From assembly GCA_945952025.1 (NCBI GenBank), contig CAMFGW010000004.1, positions 1 to 64,000 of the forward strand: a DNA stretch of 64,000 bases. The letters run 5' to 3'. This DNA comes from an uncultured Paracoccaceae bacterium (GTDB lineage Bacteria; Pseudomonadota; Alphaproteobacteria; Rhodobacterales; Rhodobacteraceae). Below, piece after piece: positions 1 to 8,411 of the stretch. The notes beneath the pieces were generated by a model. It saw nothing but the letters and a program-made list of their open reading frames with translations. It was not told the DNA's origin and did not search any database. Each line of letters begins with the position of its first letter. Within the stretch, counting starts at the first letter, position 1. Position numbers and translations under genes: made by a program.

Positions 1-306
1 GCTGGGGCCGACGGGTCCGAGGCGGTCACTGCCGAAGCGCCGGTCAAGCCGAAGCGGGCGAGCCGGGCCAAGGCGAAGGTTGAGCCTGTCACGGAGCCGG
101 TCGTTGAGGCCGCGCCTGCAGCGGTCGAGTTGGCGGTGCCGAGTCCCGAGCCGGTCGTTGAATCCGCGAGCGCGGGTCTGCAGCGCGATCCGGGCGATCT
201 GGTGGCAGCGGTGGCCGAGCCTGCCGCAGAGCAGGAAGCCGCAGAGGCCGAGGAGGCCGCGCCTGCGGCTCCACGCAGGCGGGGCTGGTGGTCGCTCGGC
301 CGCTGA
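1..306 (+). CDS. rne: Ribonuclease E, C-terminal end (partial, 5' end outside window)
   Basis: Frame 1 is open from the first base to the TGA at 304-306 and gives 101 residues rich in Ala, Glu, Pro and Val, ending PRRRGWWSLGR. This low-complexity acidic/proline tail with a basic RRRGWW end is how I know RNase E to finish in Rhodobacterales, where it is followed by a TusA-type gene as here. RNase E is the membrane-associated endoribonuclease that scaffolds the degradosome and starts mRNA decay and rRNA/tRNA processing. The catalytic half lies to the left of the window, so the name rests on the tail and the gene order. A strong terminator follows 18 nt after the stop. Confidence 0.65.
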   Translation, partial: AGADGSEAVTAEAPVKPKRASRAKAKVEPVTEPVVEAAPAAVELAVPSPEPVVESASAGLQRDPGDLVAAVAEPAAEQEAAEAEEAAPAAPRRRGWWSLGR

Positions 307-323
307 TCGGATCGAATGGAACG

Positions 324-352
324 AAAAGGCGCCCCGCGGGGCGCCTTTTTTC
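324..352 (+). terminator. Rho-independent terminator after rne
   Basis: AAAAGGCGCCCCGCGGGGCGCC followed by TTTTTT: a GGCGCCCC/GGGGCGCC stem with almost no loop, flanked by A's upstream and T's downstream. The A/T symmetry means it could also end transcripts from the minus-strand tusA-type gene, whose stop codon lies right next to it at 357. Confidence 0.85.
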
Positions 353-356
353 TTGG

Positions 357-617
357 TTAGTCCTCTGGCGTGGCCCGGTCGGGGCCGCGACGGATGAGAT
401 AGGTCTTGATGCCGTCGCTGTCGTCGGCCGAGATCAGGTCGTGGCCCGAGGTCGTGCAGAAATGCGGCACGTCGATCCAGGACGCCGGGTCGGTCGCGCG
501 GAGCCTGAGGAGCGCGCCGGGCGACAGCTCGCGCAGAAGCCTTGCGGCGCGCAGGACCGGCAGGGGGCAGAGAAGGCCCCTGGCGTCGATGTCGGTGATG
601 GATGCGGGTGCGGACAT
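357..617 (-). CDS. TusA-family sulfurtransferase
   Basis: 86 residues, a normal length for the TusA/YeeD/SirA fold. The N-terminal part carries the family signature DARGLLCPLPVLRAAR with the CPxP motif; the Cys is the residue that accepts persulfide sulfur in TusA. TusA-like proteins relay sulfur for tRNA 2-thiouridine, molybdenum cofactor or sulfur oxidation pathways. Nothing in the neighbourhood tells which route this one serves, so no gene symbol is given. It is convergent with rne and divergent from the GNAT gene at 788; the 170-bp gap between 617 and 788 should hold both promoters, but I see no strong consensus there. Confidence 0.8.
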   Translation of the reverse strand: MSAPASITDIDARGLLCPLPVLRAARLLRELSPGALLRLRATDPASWIDVPHFCTTSGHDLISADDSDGIKTYLIRRGPDRATPED

Positions 618-787
618 GCGCGGCCTTTTGGGATCAGGGCCGCTATGCCTGATGTCGTGCCGGTCGAAAAGGGGCGCGGGCGATTGCCGGCGCGTTTGGG
701 GGCATCCGGGCTTGCCGGGGGGCCTCGCTTTGCTAGGGTTCGCCGCGAAGCAGCGTCGAATCGGGCAGGCGAAGAGGGCAGGGGCGT

Positions 788-1285
788 TTGTATCGGCTGG
801 AAGAGGAAACCGAGGCGGATGCGGCAGAGGTCGAGGCGCTTTATGACCTGTGTTTTGCGCCGGGGCGCACGGCTCTGTCGTCCTACCGGCTGAGAAACGG
901 CGTGCCGCCGGTCAAGGCCCTGTGCCTTGTCCTGAGGGACGGCGACGGCATCCTGGCGGCCGTGATCCGCTACTGGCCGGTCAGGATCGCCGGGCGGCGG
1001 GTCCTGCTTCTGGGACCCGTTGCAGTCCATCCGACGCGGCAGGGCGAGGGGCTCGGGGCGCTTCTGATCCATGAAAGCCTGGGCGAGGCGCGGCGGCTGG
1101 GGTGGGAGCGGGTGATGCTGGTGGGCGACGCGCCCTATTACCGGCGCTTCGGGTTCCGCAAGCTCGAACGGGTCGAGATGCCACCGCCGACCAATCCCGA
1201 CCGGGTGCTGGGGATGGAGTTGCAGCCCGGTGCCTGGGGGGGCGTCGAAGGGCCGGTCGTGCGCGTGCCGCAGACTGGCGGATAG
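788..1285 (+). CDS. GNAT family N-acetyltransferase
   Basis: 165 residues with a GNAT core: the beta4 strand LLGPVAVHP is followed by the acetyl-CoA loop RQGEGLGALLI (Q/RxxGxG/A), and YYRRFGF near the end is typical of the YhbS-like branch (yhbS/COG3153), which also has the 'gap-FxP' end of the fold. The start is a TTG at 788 preceded by AGGGGCG; no ATG gives the full N-terminal strand (LEEETEADAAEVEALYDLCF), so TTG is the best choice. The substrate is unknown. The gene stands alone between tusA-type and EcsC genes. Confidence 0.8.
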   Translation: MYRLEEETEADAAEVEALYDLCFAPGRTALSSYRLRNGVPPVKALCLVLRDGDGILAAVIRYWPVRIAGRRVLLLGPVAVHPTRQGEGLGALLIHESLGEARRLGWERVMLVGDAPYYRRFGFRKLERVEMPPPTNPDRVLGMELQPGAWGGVEGPVVRVPQTGG

Positions 1286-1377
1286 CGGCGGCTTGAAATC
1301 CGGGGCAGAGGGGCCATGTTTTTCCCAAAGGGCGGTCGGGGGCCAAAGGGGTTTCCAGCCGCAGGAAAGGACCAGAG

Positions 1378-2139
1378 ATGGGCGTTAAAGTCGGATCAAG
1401 CCTGCCGCCGGCCGCACTCGCCGAGGTCCGCGCGCTCGCGCGGCGGGCCGAGCGGGCGAATGGGCCTTTGATGCGGGCCATCAACGGCTTCGGCGGCCAG
1501 ATCGAGGCCTGGGTCGCGCGGTTGCCGAAGTCGGTGCGCCGGTCGGTCGATGACACGGCCGAAGGGCTGCTTACCCGGCTATACAAGGGGGCGGGCACTG
1601 CCGGGCGGTTCCTGCCGAAACAGGGCGGGGACATGGGCCATAAGCTTGCGGCGGCGGTCAGCGGGGCGGCGGGCGGGTCGGCCGGCATGGCGTCGGCGGC
1701 GGTCGAGTTGCCGGCGACGGTCATAGTCATGTTTTCAGCCATGCAGCGCATTGCGGCCGAGGCAGGGTTCGATCCGAACAGCGACGCGGTGCGGCTGACC
1801 TGCATCGACATCTTCGGTTCGGGGGGCCCCGGAACTGCAGACGACGGGGTCAACACGGGCTTTGTCGGCAGCCGCCTGACGCTCAACGGCACGACGCTCC
1901 ATGCGCTGATCTCGCGCGTGGTGCCGGCCTTTTCGACGATGCTGACCAAGACGCTCGCCGCGAAGGCCGTGCCGATCCTTGGGGCGGCGGCGGGGGCCGG
2001 GATCAACTATGCCTTCGCGAGCTATTATACCGACGTGGCGCGGGTGCGCTTCGGCCTGCAGCGGCTGGTCGAGACGCATGGCGAGGCGGCGGTGACCGAT
2101 GCCTATGAGGCGGCGCGAGCCGGGCGGCTCGCGGCCTGA
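1378..2139 (+). CDS. EcsC-family protein
   Basis: 253 residues. The central region has a long Gly/Ala-rich stretch with family-type LPKQGGDMGHKLAAAVSGA and AVELPATVIVMFSAMQRIA, then a second hydrophobic Gly/Ala-rich segment (AVPILGAAAGAGINYAFAS), which matches the EcsC family as I know it. EcsC proteins are named after the third gene of the Bacillus ecs ABC transporter operon, but in proteobacteria they usually stand alone and have no defined biochemical role. They probably associate with membranes through the two glycine-rich hydrophobic hairpins. AGGAAAGGA lies at good spacing before the ATG. No ABC transporter is adjacent here. Confidence 0.75.
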   Translation: MGVKVGSSLPPAALAEVRALARRAERANGPLMRAINGFGGQIEAWVARLPKSVRRSVDDTAEGLLTRLYKGAGTAGRFLPKQGGDMGHKLAAAVSGAAGGSAGMASAAVELPATVIVMFSAMQRIAAEAGFDPNSDAVRLTCIDIFGSGGPGTADDGVNTGFVGSRLTLNGTTLHALISRVVPAFSTMLTKTLAAKAVPILGAAAGAGINYAFASYYTDVARVRFGLQRLVETHGEAAVTDAYEAARAGRLAA

Positions 2140-2155
2140 GGGTCAGATGGCGCGA

Positions 2156-2938
2156 TCAAATAGCAGCTAGGGGGACGGAGATCCCCTTTTGCACGGCCGG
2201 CCGGGCGGCGAGCCGTTCGGCCCAGGCCAGAAGGTGGCGGTAGCTCTTCGTATCGAGGAAATGCCCGGCGTTGCCGTAGATTTCGCTGAGCGCAAGGCGG
2301 CCATACCAGGGCCAGATCGCCATGTCGGCGATCGTGTAGTCGGGGCCCGCGATGAAGGCGTTTTCGCCCAGGCGGCGGTCGAGCACGTCAAGCTGGCGCT
2401 TGGTTTCCATGGCATAGCGGTTGATCGGATATTCGAACTTCTCCGGTGCGTAGACGTAGAAATGCCCGAAGCCGCCGCCGACGAAGGGGGCCGAGCCCAT
2501 CTGCCAGAAGAGCCACGACAGCGCCTCGGTCCGCTCGGGCCCGCCCTTGGGCAGGAAGGCGCCGAACTTCTCCGCCAGATAAAGGAGGATCGCGCCGGAT
2601 TCGAAGACACGCTGGGGTTTGGCGCCCGAGCGGTCCATGAGGGCCGGGATCTTCGAGTTGGGGTTGATGTCGGTGAAGCCCGAGCCGAACTGGTCGCCCT
2701 TGCCGATGTCGATCTTCCAGGCGTCGTACTGGGCGGGAAGGTCCTGCGCCAGAAGCTCTTCCAGAAGGATCGTCACCTTGACGCCGTTCGGGGTGTGGAG
2801 CGTGTAGAGTTGCAGGGGGCTCGGGCCGACGGGCAGGATCTTGTCATGCGTCGGGCCGGCGATGGGACGGTTGGTCGAGGCGAAAGCGCCACCGTTTTCC
2901 TTGTCCCAGGTCCAGACGTCGGGGGAGGTATAAGCCAT
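2156..2938 (-). CDS. yghU: YghU-type glutathione S-transferase / glutathione-dependent disulfide-bond oxidoreductase
   Basis: 260 residues. The N-terminal thioredoxin-like domain (about 45-125) has LYTLHTPNGVKVTILLEE, with the TPNG motif that replaces the usual catalytic Tyr/Ser/Cys in the nu-class enzymes YghU and YfcG, and the cis-Pro site NPNSKIPAL. The helical C-terminal domain follows, with PDYTIADMAIWPWY. E. coli YghU binds two glutathiones and reduces small disulfides; this protein is somewhat shorter at the N terminus but keeps the leader with WTWDKENGG. It is probably cytosolic. It is convergent with the EcsC gene (16 bp gap) and lies downstream of ptsP with a 45-bp gap, so it may be read in part from the ptsP promoter. 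Confidence 0.85.
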   Translation of the reverse strand: MAYTSPDVWTWDKENGGAFASTNRPIAGPTHDKILPVGPSPLQLYTLHTPNGVKVTILLEELLAQDLPAQYDAWKIDIGKGDQFGSGFTDINPNSKIPALMDRSGAKPQRVFESGAILLYLAEKFGAFLPKGGPERTEALSWLFWQMGSAPFVGGGFGHFYVYAPEKFEYPINRYAMETKRQLDVLDRRLGENAFIAGPDYTIADMAIWPWYGRLALSEIYGNAGHFLDTKSYRHLLAWAERLAARPAVQKGISVPLAAI

Positions 2939-2983
2939 GGGGCTATTCCTTCAGAAAATTGGTCAGGGGTCTTGTGAATGGGG

Positions 2984-5230
2984 TCAGAGGTCCTGCCGGG
3001 CGAGGAAATCCATGACCGCAGGCCGGGCTGTCGGGACGCCTTCGGCGCGCGCGGCGTCGAGGACGGCCTTGAGCGCGGTCAGGTCGACGCGGCGGATCAG
3101 GTGCTTGACCGGGCCGATGGAGGCCGGGCGCATGGAGAGCGTCCGGAAGCCAAGGGCCGCGAGGCAGAGCGCCTCGACCGGCCGCCCGGCATCTTCGCCG
3201 CAGAAGGACAGGGGCGTGCCAAAGCGCGCAGCGCGGGCAACGATCATCTCGAGGAAGGTCAGGAACGAGCCGTTCAGCATGTCGTAGCGCTTGCGCACGC
3301 GCTCATTTTCCCGGTCGGCGGCGAAGAAGAACTGCTTGAGGTCGTTGCCGCCAATCGAGATGAAGTCGGTCATCTGGAAGAAGGCGTCGGGCGCATAGGC
3401 CAGCGACGGGGTTTCGAGCATCGCCCCGATCTCGAGGATCGAGGGCAGGGTGTGGCCAAGACTGCGCTCGTTCTCGACCTCGTCGAGGAGCTTCTGGCGG
3501 GCTTCGCGAAACTCCTCGAATTCGGCGACGAAGGGGAACATGACCGACAGCGGGCGGCCGGCGGCAGCGCGGAGTAGCGCCTGGAGCTGCATCCGAAGGA
3601 CGCCCGGCTTGTCGAGCCCGACGCGGATCGCGCGCCAGCCCATGGCGGGATTCGGCTCTTCGACCCGCTTCATGTAGGGCAGGACCTTGTCCGAGCCGAT
3701 GTCGAGCGTGCGGAAGACGACGCGCTTGCCCTTCGCGGCCTCCATCACACGGGCGTAAAGGCCGGCGAGTTCACCGCGCTTGGGCACATGGCTGCGGACG
3801 AGGAACTGGAGTTCGGTGCGGAAGAGGCCGACGCCCTCGGCGCCAGAGGGGGTCAGCGAGGGCAGGTCGGCCATCAGCCCCGCATTCATCTGGAGCGATA
3901 TGGTCCGGCCGCTGAGGTCGGTCGCCGCAAGCTCGCGCAGGCTCGCATAGCGCTTTTGCGCCTCGGCCTGCATGGCGATCTTTTCGCGGAAGGCGCGGGC
4001 CACGGTTTCTTCGGGCCTGAGGTGGACCGTGCCGACATCGCCGTCGACAAGGATGTGGTCGCCGTTCAGCGCCTCTGTCGTGATGAGGTCGGCGTGGATC
4101 ACGAGGGGGATCGCGAGCGCGCGCGCGACCACGGCGGCATGGCTGCCGACCGATCCTTCCTCCAGCACGACGCCCTTCAGCTTGCGGCCATAGTCCAGAA
4201 GCTCGGCCGGACCGATGTTGCGGGCGACAAGGATCGGGTTGTCGGGCATGGAGGCGCCGGTGTCGGTCCCTTGCCCGGTCAGGATGCGCAGGAGCCGGTT
4301 CGACAGGTCGTCAAGGTCGTTCAGCCGGTCGCGGAGGTAGGGGTCGGGCACCTGTTCGAGGCGCGCGCGGGCCGCCGACTGTTCCTTTTCGACCGCCGCC
4401 TCGGCCGAGAGGCCGCGGGCAATGTCCTCTTCCATCCGGCGCATCCAGCCGCGGGAGTTGGCGAACATGCGGTAGGCTTCGAGGACCTGCTGCTGGTCGG
4501 TGTCCGTCACCTCGGTCGTGGACAGCATGGCGTCGACCGAAAGGCGCAGTTCGGTGACGGCGGCGGTCAGGCGTTCGAGTTCCTTGACGGGGTCGTCACC
4601 CACGGGGTTGGTGATGACGACGCGGGGTTCGTGCAGCCAGACCCGGCCTTCGGCCGCGCCTTCCTGGCCCGAGCCGCCGCGGAAGAGGACGGCGTGCTTG
4701 TGGGGGGCCGAGAGGGCTTCGCCCTCGCCGATGAAGGCGCCGAGTTCGGACATTTCCGCGACGACCATGGCGACGACTTCCAGCGCATAGATCTCGTCGT
4801 CGGAATATTGCCGCGCCTCTTTCGACTGCACGACAAGGACGCCGACCTTTTCGCCCAGCCGCTGGATCGGGACGCCGAGGAAAGAGGAGAAGAGTTCCTC
4901 GCCGGTTTCCGGCATGTAGCGGAAACCGCGTTCGGCGGGGGCGTTGGCGGTGTTGATGGGGGTCGAGGTCTTGGCGACGCGGCCCACGAGCCCCTCGCCC
5001 AGTTTCATGCGGGTCTTGTGGACAGATTCGCGCTTCAACCCCTCTGTCGCGCAGAGTTCGAGCGTATCGTCGTCGCGGAAGAGGTAGACCGAGCAGACCT
5101 CTGTCCCCATGGCCGAGGCGATGAGGCGGACGATGCGGTCTAGCCGTTCCTGCCCCGCGCCGGGCTCGGCCAGGGTGTCACGCAAGCGGCGGAGGAGCCT
5201 GCGGCTGTCGCTTTCGGTCCGTTCGGGCAT
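2984..5230 (-). CDS. ptsP: Phosphoenolpyruvate-protein phosphotransferase PtsP (enzyme I of the nitrogen PTS)
   Basis: 748 residues from the ATG at 5230 (MPERTESD); the track ORF extends 27 residues upstream through sequence that does not look like protein. Domains in order: a GAF sensor domain (about 27-165), the HPr-like-partner binding helical region, the swivelling phosphohistidine domain with GSVGSHAAVVAR (His364 as phospho-acceptor), and the PEP-binding TIM barrel with the EPNPAMGWRAIR strand and the active-site Cys in SFCGEDAGRP. It takes phosphate from PEP and passes it to NPr and then EIIA-Ntr, a regulatory relay rather than a sugar uptake system; the GAF domain is thought to sense nitrogen state (glutamine). 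Co-oriented with lysC upstream, 194 bp away. Confidence 0.95.
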   Translation of the reverse strand: MPERTESDSRRLLRRLRDTLAEPGAGQERLDRIVRLIASAMGTEVCSVYLFRDDDTLELCATEGLKRESVHKTRMKLGEGLVGRVAKTSTPINTANAPAERGFRYMPETGEELFSSFLGVPIQRLGEKVGVLVVQSKEARQYSDDEIYALEVVAMVVAEMSELGAFIGEGEALSAPHKHAVLFRGGSGQEGAAEGRVWLHEPRVVITNPVGDDPVKELERLTAAVTELRLSVDAMLSTTEVTDTDQQQVLEAYRMFANSRGWMRRMEEDIARGLSAEAAVEKEQSAARARLEQVPDPYLRDRLNDLDDLSNRLLRILTGQGTDTGASMPDNPILVARNIGPAELLDYGRKLKGVVLEEGSVGSHAAVVARALAIPLVIHADLITTEALNGDHILVDGDVGTVHLRPEETVARAFREKIAMQAEAQKRYASLRELAATDLSGRTISLQMNAGLMADLPSLTPSGAEGVGLFRTELQFLVRSHVPKRGELAGLYARVMEAAKGKRVVFRTLDIGSDKVLPYMKRVEEPNPAMGWRAIRVGLDKPGVLRMQLQALLRAAAGRPLSVMFPFVAEFEEFREARQKLLDEVENERSLGHTLPSILEIGAMLETPSLAYAPDAFFQMTDFISIGGNDLKQFFFAADRENERVRKRYDMLNGSFLTFLEMIVARAARFGTPLSFCGEDAGRPVEALCLAALGFRTLSMRPASIGPVKHLIRRVDLTALKAVLDAARAEGVPTARPAVMDFLARQDL

Positions 5231-5424
5231 GTGGTGCGGGTCCGGGGGCTGCTTCGCGCTATCTATAGGGGAACAGTTGCGCTTTGGGGAAGGGGTAGGC
5301 CCTGCCCGCAAGGCAGTCCATTGCCCGGATCAGCAGAAAAGCGTCCTAAATGACGGCAGGCAAGCCCGTCGTGGGTGCAGAGCGGCCCCCCAGATGACTG
5401 GGTCGGGGCACGGGGCGCCCGGAC

Positions 5425-6681
5425 TTAGGCCTTGTCGAGTTCGAACACACCATGGAGCGCCTGGACGGCGAGTTCCATGTATTTGCGGTCGATGAGGACC
5501 GAGATCTTGATCTCGGACGTGCCGATGACCTTGATGTTGATGTTCTCGGCGGCAAGCGCGTCGAACATGCGGGCGGCGACGCCGGCGTGGCTGCGCATGC
5601 CGATGCCGACGACGGAAACTTTGGCCACGTCGGTGTCGACGATCAGGTCGGCGTAGCGGATGCTGCCGGCCGCCGCTGCGTCCTCCATCGCCTTCTTGGC
5701 GCGGGCCACCTGGTTCGTGGGGCAGGAGAAGGTCATGTCGGTCGCCGCGCGGGTCGAGCCGTCCATGTGCTTTTCAGAGACGTTCTGCACGATCATGTCG
5801 ACGTTGACGCCGGCTTCGGCCAGGGGGCCGAAGATCGCGGCGGCGATGCCGGGGCGGTCCTCGATGGTGACGAGGGTGATTTTCGCTTCGTCGCGCGAAT
5901 AGGCGACGCCGGAGACGACCTTGGATTCCATGATTTCCTCCTCGTCGCAGACGAGCGTGCCAGAGTTTTCGTCGGTGTCCTCGAAGGACGACAGGACGCG
6001 CAGGCGCACCTTGTAGCGCATGGCGAGTTCGACCGAGCGGGTTTGCAGGACCTTCGCGCCGAGCGAGGCGAGTTCGAGCATCTCCTCGAACGCGATCCGG
6101 TCGAGCTTGCGGGCCTTTTCGGTGATGCGCGGGTCGGTCGTGTAGACGCCGTCCACGTCGGTATAGATGTCGCAGCGTTCGGCGCCGAAGGCGGCCGCGA
6201 AGGCGACGGCGGTGGTGTCGGACCCGCCACGGCCGAGCGTCGTGACGCGGCCTTCGGGCGAGAGGCCCTGGAAGCCCGCGACCACGGCGACCTTGAAGCC
6301 TTCGGCGAATTTCGCGTCGAGATGGTCGCGCGGGATCGAGACGAAGCGGGCCGAGCCGTGGGCGGAGGTGGTGTTGATCGGCACCTGCCAGCCCTGCCAG
6401 GATCGGGCGGGCACGCCCATTTCCTGGAGCCTGAGCGCCATGAGGCCCGCGCTGATGTTTTCGCCCGACGCGACGACGGCGTCATATTCGCGGGCGTCGT
6501 AGAGTTTCGAGGTCTGTTCGACCCAGCTGACAAGCTCGTTCGTCTTGCCGGACATGGCCGAAACGATGACGATCACGTCATAGCCCCGCTCGACCTCGCG
6601 GCGGACCTTTTCGGCGGCGTTTTCGATCCGCGCGAGGTCCGCGACCGAGGTTCCGCCGAATTTCATCACGAGTAGCGGCAT
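5425..6681 (-). CDS. lysC: Aspartate kinase
   Basis: 418 residues from the ATG at 6681 (MPLLVMKFGGTSV); the 69 residues added by the longer track ORF are not family-like. KFGGTSV is the N-terminal ATP/aspartate site, GRGGSDTTAVAFAAAFGA is the kinase loop, and two C-terminal ACT domains follow (one begins near VTLVTIEDRPGIAA, the other near KVSVVGIGMRSHAG). The enzyme phosphorylates aspartate at the head of lysine, threonine, methionine and diaminopimelate synthesis; the ACT domains bind feedback inhibitors such as lysine and threonine. Length fits the monofunctional, Class alpha/beta type of alphaproteobacteria. An internal start for a beta subunit is possible but I cannot show it. Confidence 0.95.
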   Translation of the reverse strand: MPLLVMKFGGTSVADLARIENAAEKVRREVERGYDVIVIVSAMSGKTNELVSWVEQTSKLYDAREYDAVVASGENISAGLMALRLQEMGVPARSWQGWQVPINTTSAHGSARFVSIPRDHLDAKFAEGFKVAVVAGFQGLSPEGRVTTLGRGGSDTTAVAFAAAFGAERCDIYTDVDGVYTTDPRITEKARKLDRIAFEEMLELASLGAKVLQTRSVELAMRYKVRLRVLSSFEDTDENSGTLVCDEEEIMESKVVSGVAYSRDEAKITLVTIEDRPGIAAAIFGPLAEAGVNVDMIVQNVSEKHMDGSTRAATDMTFSCPTNQVARAKKAMEDAAAAGSIRYADLIVDTDVAKVSVVGIGMRSHAGVAARMFDALAAENINIKVIGTSEIKISVLIDRKYMELAVQALHGVFELDKA

Positions 6682-6817
6682 CTGGCCCCCGAAACTCCCT
6701 GGTTCTGCCCGCCATGGCGGTCGCGCGGGCGGGCGCGTGTCTCTTATGCGCCTGTGACAGGGGGGGCAAGGGTGGAATGCCGCTGCGTCAGTAGGCTGCG
6801 TCGGTTTGCTGCGTCGA

Positions 6818-7309
6818 TCAGCGGGCAGAGGCGGGCAGGCCGAAGAGGCCGTCGAAGACCCATGTGAAGACGAGCGCATAGAGGGCAAAGAGGGTGGTCA
6901 TGCCGATGTCGTAGACCAGCGCCTCGATCAGGCCGATGCCCATCCACCATGCGAGGAAGGGCACGAGGATGACCATGAGCCCGGCCTCGAACAGGCATGC
7001 GTGGGTGATGCGGCGCAAAAGGCTGCGGCCGCGCGTCGCCTGCCGGCTTTCCCATGCCTCGAAGAGGGCGTTGAAGGCGAAATTGTAGAGCAGCGCCACG
7101 GTCATCATGATGACGGACCCGAGGACTGCGAGGCCGGTCGTCATCTCGCCGTCTTCGGAAAAGAGCATCAGGCCGATGGTGCTGAGCAGGACGCCGATCC
7201 CCTCGAACAGGACGGCGTAGAGTGTGCGGCGCACGGCGGTCGTGGGCACGATGTGGGCCAGGGGGGCCGACTGTGGGGCGGTCTGGGGGAGGACGGTCGG
7301 TTGGGTCAT
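6818..7309 (-). CDS. PACE-family efflux transporter (two BTP domains)
   Basis: 163 residues and four predicted transmembrane helices. The four repeat signatures of the proteobacterial antimicrobial compound efflux family are visible: RRTLYAVLFEG (motif 1A, with the membrane Glu that corresponds to E15 of AceI), LLYNFAFNALFEAW (1B), RITHACLFEAG (2A) and EALVYDIGMTTLFALY (2B). The family exports biocides such as chlorhexidine or natural short polyamines by proton exchange; substrate here is unknown. The track ORF to 8848 only reads antisense through fabD and fabG; the true ATG is at 7309 (MTQPT). It is divergent from fabD, 141 bp away. Confidence 0.88.
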   Translation of the reverse strand: MTQPTVLPQTAPQSAPLAHIVPTTAVRRTLYAVLFEGIGVLLSTIGLMLFSEDGEMTTGLAVLGSVIMMTVALLYNFAFNALFEAWESRQATRGRSLLRRITHACLFEAGLMVILVPFLAWWMGIGLIEALVYDIGMTTLFALYALVFTWVFDGLFGLPASAR

Positions 7310-7450
7310 GGGGCGGTCGCGGCCTTTCGCATCCGGCAATCCTAGACGAAGGGAGGGGTGGGGGCGAGGGCTCGTGTCTTGTGCGGCGGGGGACGGAGCG
7401 GGTAGAGGGGGGATGCAGGCCGAAGTGCCGGTGTCAGGGAAGGGATCATC

Positions 7451-8374
7451 ATGTCGCGCGCGTTCGTCTTTCCGGGGCAGGGCGCCCAGGTCGTGGGCAT
7501 GGGCCGGGCACTCGCCGAGGCCTATCCGGCAGCGCGGGCGGTCTTTGACGAGGTGGATGCGGCGCTGGGCGAAAAGCTTTCGACCCTGATCTGGGAGGGC
7601 GAGCCAGAGGCGCTGACGCTGACGCGGAATGCGCAGCCGGCGCTGATGGCGACCTCGATGGCGGCGATGCGGGCGCTTGAGGCCGAGGGGGTGACGATCA
7701 GCGATGCGGCCTTCGTTGCGGGGCATTCGCTGGGGGAATATTCGGCCCTGTGCGCGGCGGGCGCCCTGAGCCTGACGGACACGGCGCGGCTTCTGCGGAT
7801 ACGCGGCGAGGCGATGCAGGCGGCGGTGCCGGTGGGCGTGGGAGCCATGGCGGCGCTGCTGGGCTTGGATTTCGCGGGCGCCGCTGCGGTGGCGGCAGAG
7901 GCGGCGCAGGGCGAGGTGTGCCAGGCGGCGAATGACAACGACCCCGCGCAGGTGGTTGTTTCGGGGCACAAGGGTGCTGTGGAACGGGCGGTCGAGATCG
8001 CCAAGGGCAAGGGCGCCAAGCGCGCGATCCTGCTGCCGGTCAGTGCGCCGTTCCATTGCGCGCTGATGCAGCCGGCCGCGGACCGGATGGCCGAGGCGCT
8101 GGCCGGTGTCCAGATCGCGCGGCCTGCGGTGCCGGTCGTGGCGAACGTCGTGGCGCATGCGGTCAGCGACCCGGATGAGATCCGGAGGCTGCTGGTTGCG
8201 CAGGTCACGGGCTCGGTGCGCTGGCGCGGGTCGGTCGAATGGATGGTCGGGCAGGGCGTGACCGAGTTCTGGGAGATCGGCGCGGGCAAGGCCCTGTCGG
8301 GCATGGTGCGCCGCATCGCCAAAGAGGCGGCCGTGCGGAATTTCGGTGCGCCCGAGGATCTGGTGGGGCTCTGA
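7451..8374 (+). CDS. fabD: Malonyl-CoA:ACP transacylase
   Basis: 307 residues, standard length. FPGQGAQ opens the alpha/beta-hydrolase-like core, GHSLGEYSAL holds the nucleophile Ser93, and His202 in PVSAPFHCALM completes the dyad. It loads malonyl groups on acyl carrier protein to supply fatty acid elongation. The ATG follows AGGGATCATC. It is the first gene of a fabD-fabG-acpP run; 37 bp separate it from fabG, so the two are likely co-transcribed. Confidence 0.97.
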   Translation: MSRAFVFPGQGAQVVGMGRALAEAYPAARAVFDEVDAALGEKLSTLIWEGEPEALTLTRNAQPALMATSMAAMRALEAEGVTISDAAFVAGHSLGEYSALCAAGALSLTDTARLLRIRGEAMQAAVPVGVGAMAALLGLDFAGAAAVAAEAAQGEVCQAANDNDPAQVVVSGHKGAVERAVEIAKGKGAKRAILLPVSAPFHCALMQPAADRMAEALAGVQIARPAVPVVANVVAHAVSDPDEIRRLLVAQVTGSVRWRGSVEWMVGQGVTEFWEIGAGKALSGMVRRIAKEAAVRNFGAPEDLVGL

Positions 8375-8411
8375 GCCCCGGGAAATGAACGATAAAAGGG
8401 AAGGGACAGCC

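Noticed and set aside
3788-6675. Long plus-strand ORFs antisense to ptsP and lysC (451 and 407 residues), rich in Asp, Gly, His and Val
   Set aside because: Such composition is the usual third-position shadow of GC-rich genes; no domain motif is visible, and the opposite strand has complete enzymes.
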